Shown: positions 8,425 through 17,211 of the stretch, in pieces
Position numbering within the stretch: the first letter of the stretch is position 1
Layout of the letters: the number at the start of each line of letters is the position of its first letter
Source of the DNA: Salinispora arenicola
GTDB lineage: Bacteria > Actinomycetota > Actinomycetes > Mycobacteriales > Micromonosporaceae
Length of the DNA: 64,000 bases
NCBI RefSeq assembly: GCF_006716065.1
Contig: NZ_VFOL01000001.1
Location: 1,488,001-1,552,000, forward strand
Reading direction: 5' to 3'
The notes under the pieces: model-generated
What the model was told of the DNA's origin: nothing
Database searches by the model: none
What the model saw: only the letters and a program-made list of their open reading frames with translations
Translations under genes and position numbers: made by a program

Positions 8425-9231
8425 TCAACTTCCTGGCAATTCTCGGGTGATAGAGCGCAACGCATCGGCAACATCCGGCCAAGCCGCCGATTCTGGGTCG
8501 ATGAGGCTGAAATGCTCGCATGTGGGCAGCTCAATGAGGTTTACGTCACTGCCGGCGGCGCACCCGGCGGCGGCGAATTCCCGGCTCATCGCCACCGGTA
8601 CCTGCCGGTCGAGTGCGCCATGTATGACTACTATCCGTGAGCTTATCGGCAGCAGTGATCGCGGATCACAGGCCGCGTACCGGTCCGGCACCTCAGCCGG
8701 TCCGCCGCCGAGTAGTGCACCCACCGCGCCGGTGTCGAGGTCCAGCCGATACGCCTCGGCCAGGTTCGCCACTGGAGCCAGGGCGAGGACACCGCCGACC
8801 GCGGTGGGCATGGTGGCGGCGGCGTACAGCGCCAGCTGCCCGCCAGCCGAGTGACCGATGAGGACCGGCGGGCCGGCCGCCACCGCGTCGGGGAACGCCT
8901 CGGCTGCCAGCCGGGGCAGCTCGGACACCCCGGTCAGGATGTCGGTCAGGGTTCCCGGCCAGCCGCCGCCCGGCTGCCCGGTGCGTCGGTACTCGACCTG
9001 CGCCACCGGGTGGCCGAGCGCGGCCAGCGCGGTCGCCAGTGGCGCGGTGTGCCGGCGGTCGTACTCCGCTCGCCAGAAGCCACCGTGCACGACGATCACC
9101 AGTCGCCGGGCCGGGCCGGCGCCGGTCGGCCGGCGTAGATCCGCGATCTGGTCCGGATGGTGGTCGTACGCGACGGTGAGGTCCGGGGCCGGCGCGGGGC
9201 GCGTGAGCACGGCACGTGGGTCGCTGGACAT
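8425..9231 (-). CDS. Alpha/beta hydrolase
   Basis: A 268-residue alpha/beta-fold hydrolase from the ATG at 9231. The oxyanion segment VIVVHGGFW is near residue 50, the nucleophile elbow is GHSAGGQ, and a late histidine lies in CEHFSLIDP; the acid is probably the Asp of GALDRQVP. The HGGFW form and the length resemble the kynurenine formamidase (arylformamidase) class, but no tryptophan-degradation gene lies nearby, so the substrate is left open. The same frame stays open upstream, but that part is a shadow of the divergent bpa gene. Confidence 0.85.
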   Translation of the reverse strand: MSSDPRAVLTRPAPAPDLTVAYDHHPDQIADLRRPTGAGPARRLVIVVHGGFWRAEYDRRHTAPLATALAALGHPVAQVEYRRTGQPGGGWPGTLTDILTGVSELPRLAAEAFPDAVAAGPPVLIGHSAGGQLALYAAATMPTAVGGVLALAPVANLAEAYRLDLDTGAVGALLGGGPAEVPDRYAACDPRSLLPISSRIVVIHGALDRQVPVAMSREFAAAGCAAGSDVNLIELPTCEHFSLIDPESAAWPDVADALRSITRELPGS

Positions 9232-9318
9232 GCCTGCGACGGTAGCGCGTGCCCCGATCGGCGTCGGTCGTTGCTCCCGGGACGCATCGCAGCATGCCGC
9301 TGGGTAAAGATGGGTCCC

Positions 9319-9927
9319 ATGACCGAAGCGCAGTCCGCAGGACAGAACGACGTGCAGGACCAGGACGACGAGCAGGGCCAGGACGGTGCCGCCCGCACCG
9401 GCACAGTGGTGGTGGTCGGACCGGACGGCCGTCCGGTCGGCACGGTGCAGACCGACGAGAGCCAGGAGGACCCGGCCCGACTGGTCGAGCAGCCCGCCAA
9501 GGTGATGCGGATCGGCAGCATGATCAAGCAGCTGTTGGAGGAGGTCAAGGCCGCCCCGCTCGACGACGCCAGCCGGCACCGGATGAGGGAGATCCACGAA
9601 CGGTCGATCGTCGAGCTCAAGGACGGGCTCGCCGTCGAACTGCGGGAGGAACTGGAGCGTCTCGCGCTGCCCTTCACCGATGAGAAGGCCCCCAGCGAGG
9701 CTGAGCTGCGGATCGCCCACGCGCAACTCGTAGGCTGGTTGGAAGGGCTCTTCCACGGTATCCAGGCGGCGTTGGTCGCGCAGCAGATGGCGGCCCGGGT
9801 GCAGCTGGAGCAGATGCGTTCCGGTCGACAGGCCCTGCCCAGCGGGCCGGGCGGAATTGTGCCTGGCATGCCCGGAATGGGGCAGCCGGCGGGCGGCGAG
9901 GGACACAGCACCGGCCAGTACCTCTGA
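9319..9927 (+). CDS. bpa: Bacterial proteasome activator Bpa
   Basis: A 202-residue protein of the actinobacterial DUF2587/Bpa (PafE) family, an ATP-independent ring-shaped activator that opens the 20S proteasome gate. The helical core (from about residue 58, VEQPAKVMRIGSMIKQLLEE onwards) matches the family, and the C-terminus ends in GQYL, the conserved gate-opening tail. The N-terminal 30 residues are acidic and disordered. Either ATG 9310 or ATG 9319 could be the start; the latter gives the usual MTE-type beginning. No proteasome subunit gene is in the window. Confidence 0.92.
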   Translation: MTEAQSAGQNDVQDQDDEQGQDGAARTGTVVVVGPDGRPVGTVQTDESQEDPARLVEQPAKVMRIGSMIKQLLEEVKAAPLDDASRHRMREIHERSIVELKDGLAVELREELERLALPFTDEKAPSEAELRIAHAQLVGWLEGLFHGIQAALVAQQMAARVQLEQMRSGRQALPSGPGGIVPGMPGMGQPAGGEGHSTGQYL

Positions 9928-9948
9928 TCGGTTCCGGCCGGACCGTTG

Positions 9949-10770
9949 TCAACGGGTCAGCAGCCGGTCAAGGTAGACGGCGACCCCGTCGTCGTCGTTG
10001 CGTAGGGTGGCTTCGTCGGCAGCCGCGTGGACCGCCGGATGCGCGTTCGCCACCGCCACCCGCGCCCAGCCCGCCCAGGAGAACATCGGCAGGTCGTTCG
10101 GCTGGTCGCCGAAAACCAACACCTCCGCCGGATCCACGCCGAGCCGCTCGGCGACCACACCGAGCCCGGTGGCCTTGTCCACGCCAGGCGGGCAGATCTC
10201 GACAAAGCCCAGGCCGGCCTGGGTGAGTGTGGCGGTGTGCGGTGGGACGATGCGCTGGGCCACGTCCAACAGTTCGTCGACGTGGTGGTCGGCGGTACGG
10301 GCGAATGCCTTGATCACGTTGCCGGAGAGGCACTCGGCTCGGCTGCGCGCCTCGAACCGGTCCTGGTAGGGCCAGCTCGCGTGGTAATCCCCCCACAGCG
10401 GTGCGTCGTGTTCGTCCGACGATTCCACCATCACGGTCAGCGGGCCGACTGCTGCCTCCAACTCGGTCAGCAGTTCCGCCAGTACGGCGCCGGAGAGCCA
10501 CTCGTCGCGTAGCACCAGCGGCCCGTCCGGGTCGCTCTGGTCGACCACTCGGCCGCCGCCGGCCATCACCAGAAAGTCGGCGGCACGAATGTCGTTGCGG
10601 GTCAGTTGGGTCAGCCGCGGTCCGCGACCGGTCGCGCCGACCACCGGAATGCCGGCGGCGCGTACCCGGTCGAGTACCTCGTGCGTGTACGCGGAGACGG
10701 TGTCGTCGCTGCGGACGAGCGTCCCGTCCAGATCGGTGGCGATCAGCTTGGGCAGACCCGGGCGGACCAT
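9949..10770 (-). CDS. HAD-superfamily hydrolase, Cof type
   Basis: A 273-residue type IIB HAD phosphatase. Motif I is DLDGT at about residues 13-17 with catalytic aspartates; motif II lies in VVGATGR; the lysine of motif III is in GVDKATGL; and motif IV is VFGDQPNDLPMF. The large C2B cap sits between motifs II and III. Such enzymes dephosphorylate sugar phosphates, FMN or similar small molecules; the substrate cannot be told. The ATG at 10770 has GGAGGAA just upstream. It converges with bpa, 21 bp apart. Confidence 0.9.
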   Translation of the reverse strand: MVRPGLPKLIATDLDGTLVRSDDTVSAYTHEVLDRVRAAGIPVVGATGRGPRLTQLTRNDIRAADFLVMAGGGRVVDQSDPDGPLVLRDEWLSGAVLAELLTELEAAVGPLTVMVESSDEHDAPLWGDYHASWPYQDRFEARSRAECLSGNVIKAFARTADHHVDELLDVAQRIVPPHTATLTQAGLGFVEICPPGVDKATGLGVVAERLGVDPAEVLVFGDQPNDLPMFSWAGWARVAVANAHPAVHAAADEATLRNDDDGVAVYLDRLLTR

Positions 10771-10968
10771 TGGTTCCTCCTTCGCCCGCCGCCGTCGCGG
10801 CCAGCCGTCACGGTCGTGTGTGACCCGGCGTTACGGCGGGCAGCAACCGTACCTCGCGGAGGTGGTCCCAACCATGGCGATCAGGCGAATCCCGTGCCAA
10901 CGGGTGGCGGGGACCGGACCATCGGCCCCGAAGTCCCGAGTGAAGGGGCTGGCGTCCGGCCGCTTGGC

Positions 10969-11676
10969 TCAGCCCGGAAAATCCGGGCGTACGAAGGGAG
11001 CAGCCGGGCTGACGGTGAGGTCGGCAGGGGGCGGCAGGTCGTCATTCGGGTCGTCCCGGCGCGAGCGGCGGCGCCGGGCCCGTGGCGGCTCACTGGATTC
11101 CGGCGCCGGAGCGGGTGCGTTGGTAGCCGGGGCGAGCAGCAGCGCCGTCCCGAGCAACACGCAGGCCAGGAACGCGGCGACCACGCCCCGCCCGTACTCG
11201 ATGTCGAAGCCCTCCTGGCCACCGTAGTAGACGGCCCGGGGGTCACCGTCGCCGATCGCGGCGACGGTGGCCAGCAGTACCGCGAGCAGGGTGGCCGCCA
11301 GGGCCAGGCCGGCGATGCGGGCGTTCGGCCGGACGGCGTCGGTGCCGCGTAGTGCGAGGACGACCGTTACGGCCAGGCCGAGTAGGCCGACCAGGTACGC
11401 TACGCCGAAACTGCCCACCTGGGAAACCGTCTCCGACACCTGGAGCGCACCTCCGGCCGGGCCGCCGGTGGGCAGGGCCAGGACAACCCACTCACCGATC
11501 AGCGAGGCCAGCCCGGCGGCGCCCCCGAGCCCGGCGAGAACGAGGGGCAGACGCCGGTCGCTGGTTAACCGGGTGACGAGACGCCGGCCGCGGCGCGGTC
11601 GTGGCTTCGCCCCGTCCCAGTCCCCCACAGCGGTGCCTTCGGAATCCTGCCGAGGAATGGGCTGATCCTGAGCCAT
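10969..11676 (-). CDS. Membrane protein of unknown function, four TM segments
   Basis: A 235-residue protein that I do not recognise. It has a hydrophilic N-terminus of about 45 residues rich in Arg, then four hydrophobic segments (roughly 46-70, 88-110, 122-142, 166-185), and a long proline- and charge-rich cytoplasmic tail with the run RARRRRSRR, ending FVRPDFPG. Codon use and position (own upstream gap of 165 bp facing the zincin gene) support a real gene. The composition suggests an integral inner-membrane protein with disordered ends; no catalytic motif is visible. Confidence 0.7.
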   Translation of the reverse strand: MAQDQPIPRQDSEGTAVGDWDGAKPRPRRGRRLVTRLTSDRRLPLVLAGLGGAAGLASLIGEWVVLALPTGGPAGGALQVSETVSQVGSFGVAYLVGLLGLAVTVVLALRGTDAVRPNARIAGLALAATLLAVLLATVAAIGDGDPRAVYYGGQEGFDIEYGRGVVAAFLACVLLGTALLLAPATNAPAPAPESSEPPRARRRRSRRDDPNDDLPPPADLTVSPAAPFVRPDFPG

Positions 11677-11841
11677 CGGGTACCTTCCGGATCGACGGGT
11701 CTGATCCGCATCATGGCACAGCCGACCACCGGCGGACCGGACCGCGCCCGCTGGCTACCGCTCGACGACACTCATGCCGGGTAGCTCACCGGTCGGGGCG
11801 GGGCTCCCCAACGGGACCCCGGGTGCCGGCAGAATGGGGCA

Positions 11842-12192
11842 GTGGCCATGGAGATGAATCGGGAGCGGTTCGAGGAACTGGTCGGCGACGCGCTCGACGA
11901 GGTGCCCGAGGAGTTGCTTCGCCTGATGAGCAACGTGGTCATCCTGGTCGAGGATGCCCCACCGCCCGGCGAGGATCTGCTCGGCCTGTACGAGGGGCAC
12001 GCCCTGACCGACCGCGGTTGGGGCTACTCGGGTGTCCTGCCCGATCGCATTCTGATCTACCGCAACCCGATCCTGCGTATCTGTGACAGTGAGGACGATG
12101 TGGTGGAGGAGGTCGCAGTCACGGTCGTGCACGAGATCGCCCACCACTTCGGTATCGACGACGACCGCCTGCACGAGTTGGGCTGGGGCTGA
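11842..12192 (+). CDS. Zincin-like metallopeptidase family protein
   Basis: A 116-residue minimal zincin (PF06262 family). HEIAHHFG at 97-104 gives the HExxH zinc site with H97, E98 and H101, and H111 in DDRLHELGW is the likely third ligand. The acidic N-terminal half is typical of the family. Starts at GTG 11842, ATG 11848 and ATG 11854 are all in frame; I give the longest. Function is unknown; the small size and lack of a signal peptide point to a cytoplasmic peptidase or a zinc-binding regulatory protein. Confidence 0.87.
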   Translation: MAMEMNRERFEELVGDALDEVPEELLRLMSNVVILVEDAPPPGEDLLGLYEGHALTDRGWGYSGVLPDRILIYRNPILRICDSEDDVVEEVAVTVVHEIAHHFGIDDDRLHELGWG

Positions 12193-12217
12193 GCTGTTGC
12201 CGCGGGAGGGACGTTGC

Positions 12218-13174
12218 TCAGCTCAGGTCCCCGCTGCGCAGCCGGGCCAGCCAGGCGGCGGCGTCAACGTAGTCGGCGTCGGCAGGCCCCGGTGGCGTGG
12301 GGACTGGCCGCTCACCCCCGGCCGCGGTCCAGCGATGCCGGGGGTACGACCCGAGGAAGCGCACCTGGGCGCAGACCCGGCGTAGCCCCTGCAACGCTTC
12401 TCCCAGTCGGGCGTCGGCCAGATGCCCGGTGCAGTCCAGGAAGAACACATACCGGCCGAGTGCCTCGCCGGTTGGGCGGGACTCGATGCGGGTCAGGTTG
12501 ACCCCCCGTACGGCCAGCTCCATCAGCACGGACAGCAGCGCGCCGACCCGATCGTGGGCGATGTAGACCGCCAGCGACGTCAGGTCGTCCCCGGTCGGCG
12601 GTGGGGGTGGCCCCGGCCGGGAGAACAGTGCGAATCGGGTCACCGCGTGCGGGTGGTCGGCGATCTTGTCGGCCAGCACCACGAGCCGGTGCCGAGCGGC
12701 GCCGATCGGGGCGCAGATCGCCGCGTCGAAATCGCCAGCCGCGGCGCCGACGGCCGCCGCGCCGTTGGATAACACGTCAACCACTACGGCGTCGGGCAGG
12801 TGAGCACGCAGCCAGGCCCGGCACTGGGTCGATGCCTGGGGATGGGCGGCAACACTGCGGATCGCACCGAGGTGCCCGCCGGTGCGGACGGCGAGCACGA
12901 AATCCACCGGCAGGATCACCTCTCGTGTGATCACCAACGGTTCGCCCTCGGCCAGTTCGTCCAGCGTCACCCCGACTGCGCCGCCGATGGAGTTCTCCAG
13001 CGGCACCAGTGCCGCGTCCGCACCACCGACACGGACGCTCTCCAGCGCCTCGCCGACACTGCGGGCGGGCGTATGACTGCCCCGCCCGGCTGCGGGGATG
13101 GATTGGAGTGCCTGCTCTGCGAAGGTCCCCTCGGGCCCGAGATAGACGAAGCGGGTCGGCGGTGTTCCCGGCAT
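12218..13174 (-). CDS. pheA: Prephenate dehydratase
   Basis: Converts prephenate to phenylpyruvate, the committed step to phenylalanine. A 318-residue monofunctional enzyme: periplasmic-binding-like catalytic domain from FVYLGPEGTFAEQAL (9-23), with the catalytic TRF at 179-181, then an ACT domain with GALLSVL (211-217) and the Phe-binding ESRP (231-234), which predicts feedback inhibition by phenylalanine. The last 45 residues are a variable tail. No chorismate mutase domain is attached. It converges with the zincin gene and is followed upstream by a lipoprotein gene only 9 bp away. Confidence 0.94.
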   Translation of the reverse strand: MPGTPPTRFVYLGPEGTFAEQALQSIPAAGRGSHTPARSVGEALESVRVGGADAALVPLENSIGGAVGVTLDELAEGEPLVITREVILPVDFVLAVRTGGHLGAIRSVAAHPQASTQCRAWLRAHLPDAVVVDVLSNGAAAVGAAAGDFDAAICAPIGAARHRLVVLADKIADHPHAVTRFALFSRPGPPPPPTGDDLTSLAVYIAHDRVGALLSVLMELAVRGVNLTRIESRPTGEALGRYVFFLDCTGHLADARLGEALQGLRRVCAQVRFLGSYPRHRWTAAGGERPVPTPPGPADADYVDAAAWLARLRSGDLS

Positions 13175-13183
13175 GCCGACAGC

Positions 13184-13768
13184 CTACGTACCCGAACCGC
13201 TGTCGCAGACCAGGGCCCGGATGCCGACCGGGGCGGTGACACGCACCTCCGCCGTGCAGACGTCGGTGCCGGCGGTGACCAGGCGCGGTGCGGCGCCGGA
13301 ACCCCGGCTGACTACCTGGAGTGGTTCGTAGCCGGCGACGTCCAGAAGGGTGTAGTGCCAATCGTCGGCGCAGAGCGGGCCAGTGCGCACCTTTACCTGG
13401 GCCTCGCCGGGGAGCAGGTCCTGCCCGCGTACCAGGTCGGTCACCCGCTGGCCGGACGGGCCGGCGGGGCACCGGACGGCGACCGGCGTGCTACCGGCCG
13501 TCGGGCTCGGCAACTCAACCGGGGGCGGCGCCGCGACGGTGGTCGGCGTACCGCTCGGTGTGGCCGGCGTGGTCTGGGCCGATTGGCTTGGCTGGACGGC
13601 TCGAAGCTCGGGTGGGGTGCCGCAGCCCGACGTGGTCAACGTCGCCACGAGCGCCACGACCACGGCCACTGCCAGTTCCCCCGCGTGGCCGCGCTGGGCC
13701 GACGGTCCGGCCCGGGACCGGTGGGTGGGCGGATGAGTAAGGGCGGGGAGGGGTGGGCGGGACGGCAC
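13184..13768 (-). CDS. Putative lipoprotein, unknown function
   Basis: A 194-residue exported protein that I do not recognise. After a long basic leader there is a hydrophobic stretch (about 30-46) ending in TTSGC, a lipobox-like site with Cys49; the true start may be internal, since a 48-residue signal peptide is long. A Thr/Pro/Ala-rich linker (50-95) is followed by a compact domain with three to four cysteines (CPAG, PLCADDW, DVCTAEV, LVCDSG) that could form disulphides. It ends 9 bp before the pheA start on the same strand, so it may be co-transcribed with pheA. Confidence 0.65.
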   Translation of the reverse strand: MPSRPPLPALTHPPTHRSRAGPSAQRGHAGELAVAVVVALVATLTTSGCGTPPELRAVQPSQSAQTTPATPSGTPTTVAAPPPVELPSPTAGSTPVAVRCPAGPSGQRVTDLVRGQDLLPGEAQVKVRTGPLCADDWHYTLLDVAGYEPLQVVSRGSGAAPRLVTAGTDVCTAEVRVTAPVGIRALVCDSGSGT

Positions 13769-13891
13769 GGACGATTCCTCAAATCGACGTGGATGGGTGC
13801 AGGCGGACGGGCAAGCCCATCGTAGGAGGATCCGGTGGTCCGGTGAAGCCGTTGCCTGACCGCGTTTCGGCTCGATTGAGGGCTGCGGCCC

Positions 13892-14275
13892 CTAGGTGCG
13901 GACCCGGTGCCCGGCGCGGTCGAGCGCGGCGATGGCCTCGTCGAGGCGGACAGCGGGGACCAGCAGGTAGTCGGTGTCGTGGGTGGAGAAGGTGACCACG
14001 GTGACCCGGGCCTTGGCCAGCGGGTCGACAAGGGTGGCCAGACCTTCGGAGAGCGCGAGGTCGGATGGGCCGACTACGCGCAGGCAACGCCAGGTGGTTT
14101 CGGTCTGTGCCGGTGCGCGTGCCGCGGGACAGATCACCGACACGCCGTCGATGGTCCAGCTCACTGTGACGACGTCGCCATCGCTAAGCCCACCCGCCAG
14201 GTCGGGCGGCAGGGCGGAGCTGGCCGCGAGACGGCAGACGGCGTAGTCACCCGGCAGCAGGGCGATATCCAGCAT
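13892..14275 (-). CDS. ACT domain-containing protein
   Basis: A 127-residue cytoplasmic protein with the ACT/CASTOR-like double-fold pattern: LLPGDYAVCRLAASSALP at the start, then a central strand VSWTIDGVSVICPA and VVTFSTHDTDYLLVP, the segment that marks this small actinobacterial ACT family (ACT_7 type). Such proteins bind amino acids and are thought to be regulatory. It is preceded by the PAS-like gene on the same strand (73 bp) and followed by a gap of about 120 bp before the lipoprotein gene. Confidence 0.8.
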   Translation of the reverse strand: MLDIALLPGDYAVCRLAASSALPPDLAGGLSDGDVVTVSWTIDGVSVICPAARAPAQTETTWRCLRVVGPSDLALSEGLATLVDPLAKARVTVVTFSTHDTDYLLVPAVRLDEAIAALDRAGHRVRT

Positions 14276-14348
14276 GAGGGCACCTTACGGCCTTGGTCGG
14301 TTCCTACCCAGCACGCCGCGTGCGGCGCCCACCACATGTCGCCCCAGG

Positions 14349-14807
14349 TCAGACCTCCGAGAAGAAGGTGAGCGAGCCGGCGACCTCGCCGGCACGGAGA
14401 ACCGGGGTGGAGATGGCGTCAACGGTGGCGTCCGGTACACCTGCCGACACCCCTTCGATCCGAAGCAGTCCGCGGGCGAGCCGACCGGAGGTGATGGCAA
14501 GCAGGGGCGGGATCTTGTCGAGTTCCGGTTCGGTCAGCTCACCCCGATTGGCGGTGAAGTCGAGCAACCGTAGGCCGCCGTCGAGTAGCGGCTGCCCGAT
14601 CACGTCCGGGCGTTCGCCGAGGTAGAGCAGCTCTGAACCGGAGGCGGAGACGGCGACCACTCGCGTGCCGGCATCGATCAGCACGCAGGGCTCGTCCGCC
14701 TGGGAGACGGTCACGGACCACGAGGTGACGTTGTCGCACTCCTGCTCGGCCGGTGCCCCTACCGCCGGCACAGGGACTTCTGAGAGCGAGAGTTCGACGT
14801 GGGCCAC
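14349..14807 (-). CDS. PAS-like sensory domain protein
   Basis: A 152-residue soluble protein. From about residue 40, the pattern PCVLIDAGTRVVAVS, ELLYLGERPDVIGQPL and LRLLDFT resembles a PAS fold, and the rest carries two more strands ending SLTFFSEV. I chose GTG 14807 because GGAGG lies just upstream at 14812-14816; earlier in-frame codons lack a site. No output domain is attached, so it would have to act through a partner. The assignment is by pattern, not by search; the specific role is unknown. Confidence 0.6.
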   Translation of the reverse strand: MAHVELSLSEVPVPAVGAPAEQECDNVTSWSVTVSQADEPCVLIDAGTRVVAVSASGSELLYLGERPDVIGQPLLDGGLRLLDFTANRGELTEPELDKIPPLLAITSGRLARGLLRIEGVSAGVPDATVDAISTPVLRAGEVAGSLTFFSEV

Positions 14808-14999
14808 CGCGCCTCCTATGTAAACCGACGGTCTGTCCACGCTAGCGTGCCCGGAACGGACCCGCTGACCGTGCCGGGCCGGCGGGTGGTGATCCGGGCC
14901 TGGCCTACCCGGCGGCGATGGAGGACGGACAGGCGGCCGACGGCGCGGCTGGCAGGTGCTGGACCACCACACCCCGGCCGCGTGGCGTCCCAGTCGACG

Positions 15000-15737
15000 T
15001 TACCGGTGGCCCACCGGCTTGTCAGCTGTCGTCGCGCCGTCGCTGTACCACCGGTAGTCGGCCGCCGGGCGGTAGCTGCCGTTGCGCCAGGTGCCCGGAT
15101 GCTGCGCGACCAGGGACAGTTTGGCCGCGGTGTCCGGGCTGATCCGGTTGCCGGCGGCGACCAGCAATCGGTCCAATTCCCGGTGGGTCGCCATCAGGCA
15201 GTCCTCCGGGAGCCCGTACACGCTGATCACGCCGGAGCCGACGAACGTCAGCACCGGCGTGACCGGGATCGGTAGCCCAACCGCCTCGCTGAGAGCCTTG
15301 CTCGCCCGCTTGGCGTCGCGGCGGGCCTCCGCCACGTACGGCGGGCGCTTGCCGTTGATCTGCACGACCTCACCGGCCACCAGCACCCGGGACCGGCCGT
15401 GGTCGACGATGGTGACCGCGTGCAGCCCACTCGGGCCGATCACGAGGAAGCCGGCGCGCTCGTCGCCGGCATCGTCGCGGAGCAGGTCGATCGAGTCGGT
15501 GCGCGGCCATTCGATGACGTGCCAGGCTGGGCCGAGCTGGTCGAGCCGGCCCAGGGCCCGTGCTCCGGCCGCCTCCAACCGCCGTGCTCCGCGCTCGGCG
15601 CGCAGGCGACGGGCCCACTCTAAGGGGGACGGGCGGGGTGGGGAGACAGCGTCTGTCTCCGTGCGGGGATGCGGCATCGCCATGGACGGTAGTGCCCGGG
15701 TGGAAGGTGCGGATCGGTGAGCGGGGTAGACAGTCAT
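15000..15737 (-). CDS. NERD-like (nuclease-related domain) protein
   Basis: A 245-residue protein. After a disordered N-terminus of about 40 residues, the segment from 65 to 170 (LGPAWHVIEWPR, AGFLVIGPSGLHAVTI, VVQINGKRPPYVAEARRDAKRASKAL) follows the NERD pattern found in actinomycete proteins, related to restriction-endonuclease-like folds; the canonical acidic residues are not well kept, so nuclease activity is uncertain. The ATG at 15737 has GGAGGTC upstream (about 15742-15748), better than the TTG five codons earlier. It is divergent from the arginine deiminase gene. Confidence 0.7.
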   Translation of the reverse strand: MTVYPAHRSAPSTRALPSMAMPHPRTETDAVSPPRPSPLEWARRLRAERGARRLEAAGARALGRLDQLGPAWHVIEWPRTDSIDLLRDDAGDERAGFLVIGPSGLHAVTIVDHGRSRVLVAGEVVQINGKRPPYVAEARRDAKRASKALSEAVGLPIPVTPVLTFVGSGVISVYGLPEDCLMATHRELDRLLVAAGNRISPDTAAKLSLVAQHPGTWRNGSYRPAADYRWYSDGATTADKPVGHR

Positions 15738-15897
15738 CGCGACCTCCGGCAAAAGGTCCCTCGAAGTTATGTCCCCGCTACCCTACGTTGCTACTCCCCC
15801 GAGTCGGCAAGTTGGAGCGCCGGAGTGAGTGCGGATGAATGCCGCGTTCATCCACTGTTGTTTTGCCGGACACGTGGAGCCCAGGCTCTAGGCTGCG

Positions 15898-17211
15898 ATG
15901 GTGACCCACTACGTGGACAGTGAGGTTGGTCGCCTCGGCACGGTCATGTTGCACCGCCCGGGGCCGGAGTTGGCCCGGCTCACCCCCCGGAACAACGACT
16001 CGCTGCTCTTCGATGCCATCCCATGGGTCGGCCGGGCGCAGGAGGAGCACGACGCCTTTGCCGCCGCCCTGCGCGAACGCGGCGTCGAGGTGCTCCACCT
16101 GGCGGAGCTGCTCACCGAGACACTCGCCGCCAGCGACGCCCGGGCGGAGCTGACCGAGCAGGTGCTGCGTTCGCCCCGGCTCGGCGACCAACTGCGGGTC
16201 CGCGTCGCCGACCATCTCGCGTACCTCGACCCGGCCACACTGGCCGGCGTCCTCATCGCCGGTCTGGCCCACGAGGAACTGCGGATCAGCCGGGAGCGCC
16301 CCGGTGGTCTGGTCTACACGCTGATGGACCGGCACGACTTCATCATCGACCCGCTGCCGAACCTGCTCTTCACCCGCGACTCGTCCGTCTGGATCGGCGG
16401 TCGGGCCGCGGTCACGAGCCTGGCCATGCCCGCCCGCCGGCGGGAGAGCACCCTGACCGACGCCATCTACCGCCACCATCCGCGGTTTGCTGGCACCGAG
16501 TTCGTGTACCACCCGACGATGGAGCATCTGGAGGGCGGCGACGTGCTGCTGCTCGCCCCCGGCGTGCTGGCGGTCGGGGTGGGTGAGCGGACTACGCCGG
16601 CGGGTGCCGAGCGCCTTGCCCGCCAGGCCCTTGCCGCGCAACTGGCACACACCATCCTGGTCGTGCCGATCGTGCAGGAACGGGCCACGATGCACCTCGA
16701 CACCATCTGCACGATGGTCGACGTCGACGCGGTGCTGATGTACGCGAATGTCGCCAGCACCCTCGTCGCGTACACGGTGGCCGCCAGGGCGGACGGTGAG
16801 GACCCGAGGATGGACGGGCCGGTGCCGTTTCTGCGGGCCGCCGCGGACGCGATGGACCTGGACCAGCTCCGAGTGATCGACACCGGTCTGGATCCGGTGA
16901 CCGCCGAGCGTGAACAGTGGGACGACGGCAACAACACCCTTGCCCTGGCACCCCGGCTCTGCGTCGGCTACGAGCGGAACACGGAGACCAACGCCCAGCT
17001 GGAACGGGCCGGCATAGAGGTGGTCGCAATCGCCGGTTCGGAATTGGGCTCCGGCCGCGGAGGCCCCCGGTGCATGTCCTGCCCGCTGCTCCGCGCCCCC
17101 CTCGGCGGGGACGCGGAGCAGGCCGCGGCGAGCTCGGTCGCGTCGCCGTACCGGGCGCCACGCGCTGGTAGGAAAGGAGCTGGGCCGGTGGTGGGGTTCA
17201 GCGGAGGGTGA
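15898..17211 (+). CDS. arcA: Arginine deiminase
   Basis: Hydrolyses arginine to citrulline and ammonia. A 437-residue member of the ADI family: the N-terminal [24 protein letters not shown] at about 158-163, [11 protein letters not shown], and the C-terminal GGPRCMSCP with nucleophile Cys392. After the usual end there is an extra tail of about 40 residues (PLGGDAEQ to GFSGG) with no recognised domain. No arcB, arcC or arcD gene lies beside it, so the classical energy-yielding pathway is not encoded here as an operon; citrulline could feed anabolism. A TAGGCT hexamer ends four bases before the ATG, suggesting a nearly leaderless mRNA. The 3' end overlaps the convergent DUF5926 gene by 14 bp. 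Confidence 0.92.
   Translation: MVTHYVDSEVGRLGTVMLHRPGPELARLTPRNNDSLLFDAIPWVGRAQEEHDAFAAALRERGVEVLHLAELLTETLAASDARAELTEQVLRSPRLGDQLRVRVADHLAYLDPATLAGVLIAGLAHEELRISRERPGGLVYTLMDRHDFIIDPLPNLLFTRDSSVWIGGRAAVTSLAMPARRRESTLTDAIYRHHPRFAGTEFVYHPTMEHLEGGDVLLLAPGVLAVGVGERTTPAGAERLARQALAAQLAHTILVVPIVQERATMHLDTICTMVDVDAVLMYANVASTLVAYTVAARADGEDPRMDGPVPFLRAAADAMDLDQLRVIDTGLDPVTAEREQWDDGNNTLALAPRLCVGYERNTETNAQLERAGIEVVAIAGSELGSGRGGPRCMSCPLLRAPLGGDAEQAAASSVASPYRAPRAGRKGAGPVVGFSGG

Noticed and set aside
9928..9948. Possible terminator between bpa and the HAD gene
   Set aside because: The inverted repeat is imperfect and the 21-bp gap too short to judge.
12188..12222. GCTGAGC/GCTCAGC hairpin between the zincin and pheA genes
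   Set aside because: Seven-base stem with a 21-base loop; too weak to call a terminator with confidence.
15863..15894. TTGCCG and TAGGCT as a promoter of arginine deiminase
   Set aside because: The spacing is 20 bp, too long for a normal sigma-70-type promoter, and no regulator site is visible; only the TAGGCT is mentioned in the gene entry.
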